DNA of 8,140 nucleotides from Luminiphilus sp. (lineage in GTDB: Bacteria; Pseudomonadota; Gammaproteobacteria; Pseudomonadales; Halieaceae), in contig JAKMEU010000243.1 in assembly GCA_022425845.1 (NCBI GenBank), forward strand, positions 1 to 8,140, read 5' to 3'. A program made the translations under genes and the position numbers. Under the pieces are notes generated by a model. That model saw only the letters and a program-made list of their open reading frames with translations, did not search any database and was not told where the DNA came from. Numbering within the stretch: position 1 is the first letter of the stretch; each line of letters opens with the position of its first letter. Below are positions 1 to 6,200 of the stretch, in pieces.

Positions 1-885
1 ATTCATGAGCGCTATGCTCCGGGCTTTGACCGACATACTCGAACCCGCACCTGGTCTACAGCAAAAAGTATTGCCGCCACCCTTGTTGGCCTGCGGGTCG
101 ATAGCGGAGCTCTTGCGCTGGACCAGCCGCTGCCTTTTGGCTGGCTACCCGATGTCGCTGCGTCGGAGGATGACCCAAGGCAGAACATCACCCTACGACA
201 GGCACTGAACATGTCCAGCGGGCTGTATCCGGTTGACAGCTTTGGTATGGAATACGCTACCGGATCAGGACGCGCCTACTGGGCGGGTGCCAGCTCCGTC
301 GATGAAATGCGGAACCGCGGGCTCATCCGGGAACCCGGGACGTTCTTTGACTATGAAAATTACGACACGCTGCTTGCGGTCTACGCATTGAAAACAACCT
401 TTGAAACTGAAGCAGACTATCTGGCGTTTCCACAAACCGCCCTGCTGCAGCGCATCGGCATGCACCATACGCTGATCGGTACTGACCGTTTTGGCGATTT
501 CATATTGAGCAGCCAGGCGTACAGCAATGCCCGGGACCTGGCACGCTTGGGATTACTTCACCTCAGGAATGGCATTTGGATGGGGGACACCGTCCTCTCC
601 AAGGAGTGGATCGACTTTGTCCGGTCACCTGCCCCGGCCAGTGCAGACCGTGGTCACGACTATGGCGGACATTGGTGGCTCGTGCCCGATGACCGCAAGC
701 TCGAGGTGCCTGAGGTTGCGTTCATGGCCGCGGGGAACCGGGGCCAGTATGTGATTGTCGACCCCTCTCACGATCTGATCATCGTGCGCAGAGGTCTTGA
801 TTACGGCAAGCAGGGTTTCGATCCCTGGAATTTACTGACTGAAGTACTGAAAGCGTTTGCCCCAGATCCAGCGAAACAGCCCTGA
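1..885 (+). CDS. Serine hydrolase of the beta-lactamase family (S12), 5' end missing
   Basis: The frame is open from the first base to the TGA at 883-885, giving 294 visible residues; the true start lies before the window. Counting from the first codon, Ser19-Thr-Ala-Lys22 (bases 55-66) is the SxxK catalytic pair of class C beta-lactamase-like enzymes. Tyr118-Glu-Asn120, followed by YDTLLA, fits the Tyr-x-Asn element. Gly-Asn-Arg-Gly-Gln (residues 245-249) sits where related hydrolases carry the third motif (KTG, HGG or similar). The closing segment with FDPWNLL is typical of the CubicO/NylB-like branch. Members are esterases, amidases or D-aminopeptidases rather than true beta-lactamases, and they are often exported; any signal peptide would be in the missing part. 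The substrate cannot be assigned. The ATG at 211 is internal, because starting there would remove the catalytic serine. The gene converges with the heme gene at 962-3703. Confidence 0.9.
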   Translation: MHERYAPGFDRHTRTRTWSTAKSIAATLVGLRVDSGALALDQPLPFGWLPDVAASEDDPRQNITLRQALNMSSGLYPVDSFGMEYATGSGRAYWAGASSVDEMRNRGLIREPGTFFDYENYDTLLAVYALKTTFETEADYLAFPQTALLQRIGMHHTLIGTDRFGDFILSSQAYSNARDLARLGLLHLRNGIWMGDTVLSKEWIDFVRSPAPASADRGHDYGGHWWLVPDDRKLEVPEVAFMAAGNRGQYVIVDPSHDLIIVRRGLDYGKQGFDPWNLLTEVLKAFAPDPAKQP

Positions 886-897
886 ATCTTTTCAGGG
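880..897. repeat. Perfect inverted repeat at the end of the serine hydrolase gene, possible weak terminator
   Basis: CCCTGAA (880-886) and TTCAGGG (891-897) form a 7-bp stem with a TCTT loop, overlapping the stop codon. No run of T follows on either strand, so it is not a classical intrinsic terminator. It lies in the 76-base gap between two convergent genes, where a hairpin stopping or protecting both transcripts would make sense. That role is inferred. Confidence 0.35.
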
Positions 898-902
898 TCG
901 CG

Positions 903-970
903 CAGCAAGTCCTCTCGAGGTGCCCTGTGGGGCGCATCCGCGGCTTGCTGGCCTATAACAGTTATAAGGC
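903..970. repeat. Two further inverted repeats between the convergent genes
   Basis: CAGCAAG (903-909) pairs with CTTGCTG (944-950) around a 34-base loop. Right beside it, 951-970 is a near-palindrome (GCCTATAAC / GTTATAAGGC, one bulged A) that overlaps the TAA of the minus-strand gene. Together with the hairpin at 880-897, most of the gap can fold. The arms are short and no T-run follows, so a terminator role is tentative. Confidence 0.25.
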
Positions 971-3703
971 GTCAAGAGCGAGACGGCGGCCACTGCCCGG
1001 CGGCGTGCAGGTAAAGGTCAGCGTATTAGCTCCGCTGCGAGCTACCGCGAGCAGGTCATCTGCGCTGTGTCGGGCGTTCCAGGTATCAAGGAAATGTCCG
1101 TCAGCGGTCAAAATCGCCGAGAGGCGCTCCTCCTCAACCACACCTCTAACCACCAGATCACATTCCGGAAGCGACTCACTGACCAAGGCCCGAGCCTGCA
1201 ACAGCGCCAAACGATCGTCCGCCGCTGCTGGGCTGGATGCGCTGACCGTTACCTGCTGACCGACAATGGGAGCAAGGTTGCTATCTGCAACCATCACAAA
1301 CCTGACGATATCCGACTCAGTCTGAGGGCGAGGTTCGGGGAATTGGAATGTAGGCGAGGCAAAAAAGTCCAGCAATGACGCGACGCTACCGTCATGAAGG
1401 TATCCGAAGCCCTTGATTTGCTCTCCGGCATGGCCCTGCTGGTTCAACCTTCCGCTGGTGCCAAACATACCTACCTTGGCATAGGCATTGCGGAAATGGG
1501 GTACCTTGAAGTTTTCTGCCACCCCCGAGCCCTCAAAGGTCATCAGGCCAGCGGTACCAAACTGCTTCGCTTCAGGGTTCAGGGTATGACAGTGGTTGCA
1601 GCTGCCAAGGCCCGTAATGTCGTCAACATTGAAATAGATATCCAACCCGTTCGCCTGTCGTTCACTCAGGGTGTTATCCAGTGCACGTACAGGATTGGGC
1701 GGGGGTGTCAGGGCCATCGCAAAGTCGGTGAATACCTGCATATCCTCCGCCGCTATCTCTTCTGTTCGACCCACCAATTCAATGAAAGCGGGGTTGAATT
1801 CTTTAAACGCCGCAGCTGCCACAGATTCCAGCTCACCGTTTATGGTCTCCCGATTTCTGCCCATGCGATCACCACGCCAATGCTGGGGCCCACTATCGGC
1901 GATGCCCCGAAGCGTCTGGGTGGTCATGGGACCTTTCATGGGATGGAAAAAAAGCGTCGTCCTGGGTGAATTGAATACATAGGGGTTTTCGTTGCGCAAT
2001 AAGTCGCCGTCCGGGTTGCCGAGGTCCCAGGCGAGCTGATCCATATCGCCAAAAATATGGCAACTGGAGCAGGCACTGGTGCCATTTGCCGATGTTTCTC
2101 TCGCGTCATAGAGAAACCTGCGGCCCGCTACGATCGCCGATGACTCCGGATTGAACAGGCTTTTCTCCGCCAGCACACTGCCGTCTGTCGTATCGATCAG
2201 GGTCACGGCGTGACTGAATCGGCTGTAAACCACCAACCGGTCACCTGAGTCCGACAAGGCGAGACCTACCGGCCCGCCGCCCGGCACCTCAATATGGTCT
2301 TCTGCACGGGGTTGATAGCCACCCTGATCGAGGTCAGCCGTGGGAATTTTGGCGACCTTCGCTGAGCCCAGTGCCGCGACATAAAGCATTTCACCCGAGG
2401 GGTCCACGACCATGGCCGTGGGCTGTGATAAGGACTTCGATGTGACGTCAACGCCATAAGCGGATTTTTCCGGTACATCGAAGTCAACATGGGGATTGAG
2501 GTGATTCTTAGTCACCCCCATACCCATAGCATGGATAACGGCAATGCCGCTTTCAGCAATCCGGCCACGCACCGTCGTAGCCTCTTCCCCCGGCCCCTCG
2601 AAGCGAATGTGATTAAGCGCATCAAGGCCGCTGACATAAACAGCACCTGAAACCGGATTGACCGCCATATTAAAAAGCGTCGATCCAACTTCGCTGACCG
2701 CGGCGAGGACGTTAGGTATATCGGCCGAAGCATCAATGAGAAAAACATCATTGTCAGGCAGATCAAGCATGACACTGGCCGACCAGTCAGTGCCATCGCC
2801 GTCCACCCACAAATTATTTTCCCGACGCACAATCAACCCTGTCTCCGGTGCGGCCTCACCCTGATGGTTCTCCGAAGGAAGAGGTTTTGCGCCCGCCACT
2901 ACGCCCTCTGACAACGATGTGGTCCCGTTCCCCGACGTAAAAGCAGCTGCATAGACAGTATTACCATCCTGGCTTACCGCCAGCGCTCGCGGCGTATCAG
3001 CAAATAGATTGACGATGGTGATCAGCCGATCGGACCCTTTGGGCGCCTCGGCATCAAGGACCCAGACATCAGCACGTCCCACCCCGGGTTCCAATAGGTC
3101 ATCCACAGAAAATTCAGGGTGGTTCTGGCCTCGGAACGCGGCCGTTATAAACGCTCGCTGGCCTATTTTGCCGGCAAATACAATATCCCTGGGTTCATCA
3201 CCCACCTGAAGCGTGTCAACAACACGAGGGATGCCATCGAGAGCTACCACGCTTATGGAATCACTGAGATGATTAACAACCCAGACCTCATCCTCACCAC
3301 GAAACGCCACGGCAACGGGCTCAAGACCGACCATGACGGCACTCTCGAGTACGAAGTTATCGTCAACGAGTTGGTAAACTTCCAGACAATTGGCGGGGAT
3401 ATTGGTGACCGCAAGCCGCCGACCACCAGGGGACAGCGCCAAAGGTCTGACCGGGCCCGATTCAAACAGCGTGAAACTTTCGGGCGCCTGATCGGCGGTT
3501 ACTGTTGCTCCACCTGAACCACAGGCTGTCGCCGCGCCTGGCAGCGCTGAGTCGGGGGTATCCTGGCCCCGCGCTGTCTGCACGGACGACATCAAGCTCT
3601 GAAACAATGACGGCTGGGCGTGGGTGGGATAGACCGGGCTCACCAATGCGGCGCAGGCAAGCCAACAGAACACTCTCAAACAATAGCGGTAAAACAAAGG
3701 CAT
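962..3703 (-). CDS. Exported beta-propeller / diheme cytochrome c (MauG/CCP-like) fusion protein
   Basis: The protein has 913 residues. Residues 1-29 form a signal peptide (Arg6 and Arg10, hydrophobic core, likely cleavage after Thr-His-Ala29), so it should act in the periplasm, where heme is attached. Residues 85-504 hold seven YVTN/NHL-like repeats, near 85, 128, 170, 237, 345, 427 and 477, as expected for a seven-bladed propeller. Residues 530-810 form a two-heme domain with CSSCH (545-549, bases 2057-2071) and CNHCH (702-706, bases 1586-1600). Between and after the hemes lie PMTTQTLRG, HWRGD and YLHDGS, typical of the MauG/cytochrome c peroxidase superfamily. The last 100 residues contain Cys848 and Cys899, a possible disulfide. 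Family members are peroxidases or oxidases that modify a protein or small molecule; here the substrate is unknown and the propeller may hold it. The start is fixed by an in-frame stop at 3710-3712 and by the signal peptide. No neighbour suggests a pathway. Confidence 0.87.
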   Translation of the reverse strand: MPLFYRYCLRVFCWLACAALVSPVYPTHAQPSLFQSLMSSVQTARGQDTPDSALPGAATACGSGGATVTADQAPESFTLFESGPVRPLALSPGGRRLAVTNIPANCLEVYQLVDDNFVLESAVMVGLEPVAVAFRGEDEVWVVNHLSDSISVVALDGIPRVVDTLQVGDEPRDIVFAGKIGQRAFITAAFRGQNHPEFSVDDLLEPGVGRADVWVLDAEAPKGSDRLITIVNLFADTPRALAVSQDGNTVYAAAFTSGNGTTSLSEGVVAGAKPLPSENHQGEAAPETGLIVRRENNLWVDGDGTDWSASVMLDLPDNDVFLIDASADIPNVLAAVSEVGSTLFNMAVNPVSGAVYVSGLDALNHIRFEGPGEEATTVRGRIAESGIAVIHAMGMGVTKNHLNPHVDFDVPEKSAYGVDVTSKSLSQPTAMVVDPSGEMLYVAALGSAKVAKIPTADLDQGGYQPRAEDHIEVPGGGPVGLALSDSGDRLVVYSRFSHAVTLIDTTDGSVLAEKSLFNPESSAIVAGRRFLYDARETSANGTSACSSCHIFGDMDQLAWDLGNPDGDLLRNENPYVFNSPRTTLFFHPMKGPMTTQTLRGIADSGPQHWRGDRMGRNRETINGELESVAAAAFKEFNPAFIELVGRTEEIAAEDMQVFTDFAMALTPPPNPVRALDNTLSERQANGLDIYFNVDDITGLGSCNHCHTLNPEAKQFGTAGLMTFEGSGVAENFKVPHFRNAYAKVGMFGTSGRLNQQGHAGEQIKGFGYLHDGSVASLLDFFASPTFQFPEPRPQTESDIVRFVMVADSNLAPIVGQQVTVSASSPAAADDRLALLQARALVSESLPECDLVVRGVVEEERLSAILTADGHFLDTWNARHSADDLLAVARSGANTLTFTCTPPGSGRRLALDAL

Positions 3704-3704
3704 G

Positions 3705-3711
3705 CCCCCTC
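3705..3711 (-). promoter_or_regulatory. Ribosome binding site of the diheme gene
   Basis: On the minus strand GAGGGGG is followed by C and then the ATG at 3703. Counting GAGG as the core leaves 4 bases to the ATG, slightly short. It lies just inside the in-frame stop at 3710-3712, so no earlier start is possible. Confidence 0.6.
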
Positions 3712-3820
3712 AACATAGCCAACGACGCACTGTCAGATTAGAGTATCGGTTAATCCGCAGCTCTATGACACCCCTCCGTTTCTACAGTCTGTATTGGCCT
3801 GATCAATGTACCTATTTCCC

Positions 3821-3824
3821 GGAG
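3821..3824 (+). promoter_or_regulatory. Ribosome binding site of atl
   Basis: GGAG lies 7 bases before the ATG at 3832 and supports that start. Confidence 0.65.
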
Positions 3825-3831
3825 ACCGCCC

Positions 3832-4164
3832 ATGTCCAGCAAGAGCACCCAGTCAAGGGCAGCCACCGCGACTTTGGATCCAGAGCGCCTTCTGGTCGTG
3901 CTTTCACAGGTGCCCAAAGGCTCTGTGATTGCCTTTGGCGAACTCGCGCGCATGGCCGGCTATCCAGGCAGGGCCCGATGGGCTGGCCGGGTTCTGTCAC
4001 GTCTCCCCAGCGGAACATTGCTGCCATGGCACCGCGTGGTAAATGCCAGTGGCGTGCTGACCTGCCCCCGGGCTGACATTGCCAGCCGGCGGCTGGAGCA
4101 GGAGGGCGTCACTGTAAAGAATCGGCGCGTTGCCATGGGGCAATATCAGTGGAGGCCATCGTGA
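3832..4164 (+). CDS. atl: Alkyltransferase-like protein (ATL), DNA alkylation damage recognition
   Basis: The 110-residue protein has the winged-helix fold of the DNA-binding domain of O6-alkylguanine-DNA alkyltransferases. The active-site PCHR motif is replaced by PWHR (Pro65-Trp66-His67-Arg68; Trp66 codon at 4027-4029). This Cys-to-Trp change defines ATL proteins such as E. coli YbaZ: they bind and flip O6-alkylguanine but cannot transfer the alkyl group, and instead flag the lesion for nucleotide excision repair. PKGSVIAFGELA (28-39) is the usual helix region, and Arg49 in GRARWAG is the probable arginine finger that replaces the flipped base. Length matches the family (about 100-110), so the gene is complete. 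The acidic and basic N-terminal 14 residues look unstructured. The carboxyltransferase gene starts 39 bases after the stop with its own strong ribosome site, so co-transcription is possible, but no functional link is apparent. Confidence 0.95.
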   Translation: MSSKSTQSRAATATLDPERLLVVLSQVPKGSVIAFGELARMAGYPGRARWAGRVLSRLPSGTLLPWHRVVNASGVLTCPRADIASRRLEQEGVTVKNRRVAMGQYQWRPS

Positions 4165-4191
4165 GGACGGGGTATGGTCCCCCGATCTAAC

Positions 4192-4197
4192 GAGGAG
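4192..4197 (+). promoter_or_regulatory. Ribosome binding site that decides the GTG start
   Basis: GAGGAG ends 6 bases before the GTG at 4204. The next in-frame ATG is deep inside conserved sequence, so this site fixes a GTG start for the carboxyltransferase gene. Confidence 0.8.
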
Positions 4198-4203
4198 TAA
4201 GCG

Positions 4204-5712
4204 GTGGAACAGGATTCATTCGAAGACTTTACAAAGCGGCGTGATGCCACTCTCGATGCTGCACGGCCTGCCGCGGTAGCCAAGCGACATGAGAAAGGCG
4301 GGCGCACTGCACGAGAAAACCTGAACGACCTGGTCGATGGCGGGGCGGTTGACGAATATGGCCAGTATGCGGTGGCTGCCCAACGGAGTCGTCGAGATCA
4401 CCAAGAGCTCATTCAGCAGACGTCCGGTGATGGTGTGATAACCGCGACGGGACCCGTGAACCGGGACCTGTTCTGTGCCGGAAGGGCCCTGACGGCACTT
4501 GTTATCAATGACTACTCCGTACTGGCGGGCACCCAGGGCTATTTTCACCACCGAAAGATCGACCGTATGCTCGGTATCGCCGCCCAGCGTCAATTACCGG
4601 TGATCATGTACACAGAGGGTGGCGGTGGTCGCCCGGGGGATACCGACGTGCTGGTGTCCGCGGGCGGTCTTAACGTGCCGACATTCCACCGCTGGTCAGC
4701 TCTCGCAGGCAAGGTCCCGCGCATCGCCGTGAACCATGGCTTTTGCTTTGCCGGTAACGCCGCCCTGTTTGGCGCTGCGGATTTACGCATTGCCACGGCA
4801 GCCAGCTTTATTGGCATGGCCGGCCCGGCCATGATCGAAGGGGGGGGACTCGGCAGCTACCACCCCACCGACATAGGTCCATCACCGGTACATGCGCGCA
4901 ACGGGGTGATCGATATCGTAGCAACCGACGAAGCTGAAGCAACCGATCTCGCCAAGCGCGCAATGTCCTACTGGCAAGGCAAGATCACGGATTTCAGCTG
5001 CGCTGACCAAACCGCGCTGCGCGACATGTTACCGAGTAATAGACGAATGGCTTACAACCCCCTGAGGCTCCTGGACACCCTCTTTGATGTGGGATCGTTC
5101 ATGAACCTCCGGCCAGAATACGGACGCAGCGTGATCACGGGACTGGCGAGAATAGAGGGCATTCCTTTTGCCGTTCTGGCCAGTGATTGCAGGTACCTGG
5201 GTGGCGCCATCGACGCCGAGGCGGCCGGGAAAGCCGCTGATCTTTACCGACTTGCTGCGCGCTGGCAGCTACCCGTTGTCTCCTTGGTTGACACGCCCGG
5301 ATTCATGGTGGGTCCAGACAGTGAGGTCGAGGGCGCGCCGCGGCTTATGGCCGAGATGTTTACCGCCGGTGCCACCCTGAACCAGCCCATTGTCGCGGTT
5401 TTTCTCAGGCGAGGTTATGGGCTGGGCGCCATGGCCATGACCGGGGGTTCCTTCGAGGTCCCCATCTGCGCGGCAAGCTGGCCCTCTGGGGAGTTTGGCC
5501 CCATGGGGCTTGAAGGCGCAGTGCACCTTGGATTCAAGCAGGAACTCGCAGCGATCCCGGAAGGCCCTGAAAGAGAGGCTTATTTCGATGAGCGCTTGGG
5601 CGAGATGTACCAGCGGGGCAGAGCCACAGAGGCGGCGAGCTTTCTGGAGATCGATTGTGTGATCGACCCTGCCGATACCCGTGCAACGGTCTCGAGGGCA
5701 CTGGGGAGTTGA
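4204..5712 (+). CDS. Acyl-CoA carboxylase carboxyltransferase (beta) subunit
   Basis: The 502-residue cytoplasmic protein has the two crotonase-like halves of the carboxyl transferase family (acetyl-, propionyl- or methylcrotonyl-CoA carboxylase beta subunits). It would move CO2 from carboxybiotin to an acyl-CoA. The N-terminal half has HEKGGRTARENL (29-40), the YTEGGGG loop (136-141), GFCFAGNAALFGAADLRIA (179-197) and EGGGLGSY (212-219). The C-terminal half has YLGGAIDAEAAGKAADL (331-347), DTPGFMVG (363-370) and the oxyanion loop GYGLGAMAM (404-412). The first oxyanion loop reads AGN where propionyl-CoA carboxylases usually have AGG. This, with MAGPAMIEGGGLG, resembles the variety often fused behind a biotin carboxylase. 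Here it stands alone, and no biotin carboxylase or biotin carrier gene is in the window, so those parts must come from elsewhere. The acyl-CoA substrate cannot be told. The GTG start is set by the ribosome site at 4192-4197. The 3' end faces a minus-strand gene only 8 bases away. Confidence 0.92.
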   Translation: MEQDSFEDFTKRRDATLDAARPAAVAKRHEKGGRTARENLNDLVDGGAVDEYGQYAVAAQRSRRDHQELIQQTSGDGVITATGPVNRDLFCAGRALTALVINDYSVLAGTQGYFHHRKIDRMLGIAAQRQLPVIMYTEGGGGRPGDTDVLVSAGGLNVPTFHRWSALAGKVPRIAVNHGFCFAGNAALFGAADLRIATAASFIGMAGPAMIEGGGLGSYHPTDIGPSPVHARNGVIDIVATDEAEATDLAKRAMSYWQGKITDFSCADQTALRDMLPSNRRMAYNPLRLLDTLFDVGSFMNLRPEYGRSVITGLARIEGIPFAVLASDCRYLGGAIDAEAAGKAADLYRLAARWQLPVVSLVDTPGFMVGPDSEVEGAPRLMAEMFTAGATLNQPIVAVFLRRGYGLGAMAMTGGSFEVPICAASWPSGEFGPMGLEGAVHLGFKQELAAIPEGPEREAYFDERLGEMYQRGRATEAASFLEIDCVIDPADTRATVSRALGS

Positions 5713-5726
5713 GAAAATCCTCAGCT
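5707..5726 (+). terminator. Small hairpin covering both stop codons of a convergent gene pair
   Basis: On the plus strand AGTTGAG (5707-5713) can pair with CTCAGCT (5720-5726), 7 bp with one G-U pair and a 6-base loop. It spans the TGA of the carboxyltransferase gene and the TGA of the DUF4345-like gene. No T-run follows. The two genes leave only 8 bases, so any transcription stop must lie inside coding sequence; this hairpin is a weak candidate. Confidence 0.2.
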
Positions 5727-6104
5727 GGCTTCGCGTACCCATAGCCGCTTGCACCAGATCAGCAGCATGAGGATGACTATTTCAACCCCCATACCGGGGA
5801 CACCGGCTGCCACGGGACCGTCAAGAACCAGTGTCAGACATCGGCCGGCCAGCGCCAGCAACAGTAGAAGCTGCACCGGCCAAAGCAGCGACGGGTCTCG
5901 CCGAAAGGCTGCCACCAACTGAATCAGGGCACCGCCAATAAAAAACCCCGCAATATCAGCCCGAACCGTGCCGCGACCCGCAGCTGCCAGTTCCACCAAC
6001 CCCATATTGGCGGCCGCTTCCGTGGTATTGAATAGAAGTCCAGCGCCAACTAACAAAAATAACAATCCAACGGCTCCAAGCAACAACCTCGACAACATCA
6101 TCAT
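5721..6104 (-). CDS. Small four-helix inner membrane protein, DUF4345-like
   Basis: The 127-residue protein is mostly hydrophobic, with four likely membrane helices near residues 7-26, 51-66, 75-93 and 106-118. A conserved-looking stretch GRGTVRADIAGFF (43-55) opens the second helix; this Gly/Arg-Ala-Asp pattern and the overall size resemble DUF4345 proteins, whose function is unknown. The family call is from memory of the pattern and is moderate. I chose the ATG at 6104, because AGGGGA (6112-6117) lies 7 bases before it; the TTG at 6110 is too close to that site. Two more ATG codons follow directly, so initiation may be spread over three positions. The gene lies 96 bases downstream of the kinase gene on the same strand and may share its transcript. 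Confidence 0.75.
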   Translation of the reverse strand: MMMLSRLLLGAVGLLFLLVGAGLLFNTTEAAANMGLVELAAAGRGTVRADIAGFFIGGALIQLVAAFRRDPSLLWPVQLLLLLALAGRCLTLVLDGPVAAGVPGMGVEIVILMLLIWCKRLWVREAS

Positions 6105-6200
6105 GGCCAAATCCCCTGCTTAAAAATTTGTTGCGCGCTCTCGGCGAAAAGACCCACGCCGGTGCCGGCAGCCCCGCCTGGCGTTGCGAACTGAGGTCTA
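6105..6200 (-). other. Gap between the kinase gene and the DUF4345-like gene
   Basis: These 96 bases hold no gene. On the minus strand a GC-rich GCCGG/CCGGC element is followed by GTGGGTCTTTTC. The loop would be only two bases and the T-run is weak, so read-through from the kinase gene into the membrane protein gene is plausible. Apart from the ribosome site, I see nothing else. Confidence 0.4.
6112..6117 (-). promoter_or_regulatory. Ribosome binding site of the DUF4345-like gene
   Basis: AGGGGA on the minus strand lies 7 bases before the first of three tandem ATG codons (6104, 6101, 6098). It argues against the TTG at 6110, which is only one base away. Confidence 0.65.

Larger units (their letters stand above)
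3704..3831. promoter_or_regulatory. Divergent intergenic region with promoters for both directions
   Basis: These 128 bases separate the diheme gene (minus) from atl (plus), so both promoters should lie here. I could not pick a convincing -35/-10 pair for either direction. TTGATC (minus strand, about 3800-3805) is the best -35-like element, but its downstream partner TAGAAA is only a moderate match. Nothing else clear is seen. Confidence 0.4.

Noticed and set aside
211..885. A separate, complete hydrolase gene starting at ATG 211.
   Set aside because: The same frame is open upstream and contains the SxxK catalytic motif at 55-66, so the ATG is internal.
1394..1969. A 191-codon open frame on the plus strand inside the diheme gene.
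   Set aside because: It lies fully antisense to conserved heme-domain sequence, has no plausible ribosome site or recognisable motif, and is best explained as a shadow of the GC-rich coding strand.
3785..3810. A possible FNR/ANR site (TTGAT on the minus strand) ahead of the heme gene.
   Set aside because: Only the first half-site fits; the second half (CCAAT instead of ATCAA) does not, so oxygen control is not supported.
5269..5754. A 161-codon open frame on the minus strand across the end of the carboxyltransferase gene.
   Set aside because: It is antisense to conserved carboxyltransferase sequence, its composition is not protein-like (rich in Arg, His, Gly) and it overlaps the DUF4345-like gene end.
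6150..6185. A possible intrinsic terminator after the kinase gene (GCCGG/CCGGC then TCTTTTC, minus strand).
   Set aside because: The loop would be only two bases and the T-run is interrupted and offset, so it is too weak to call.
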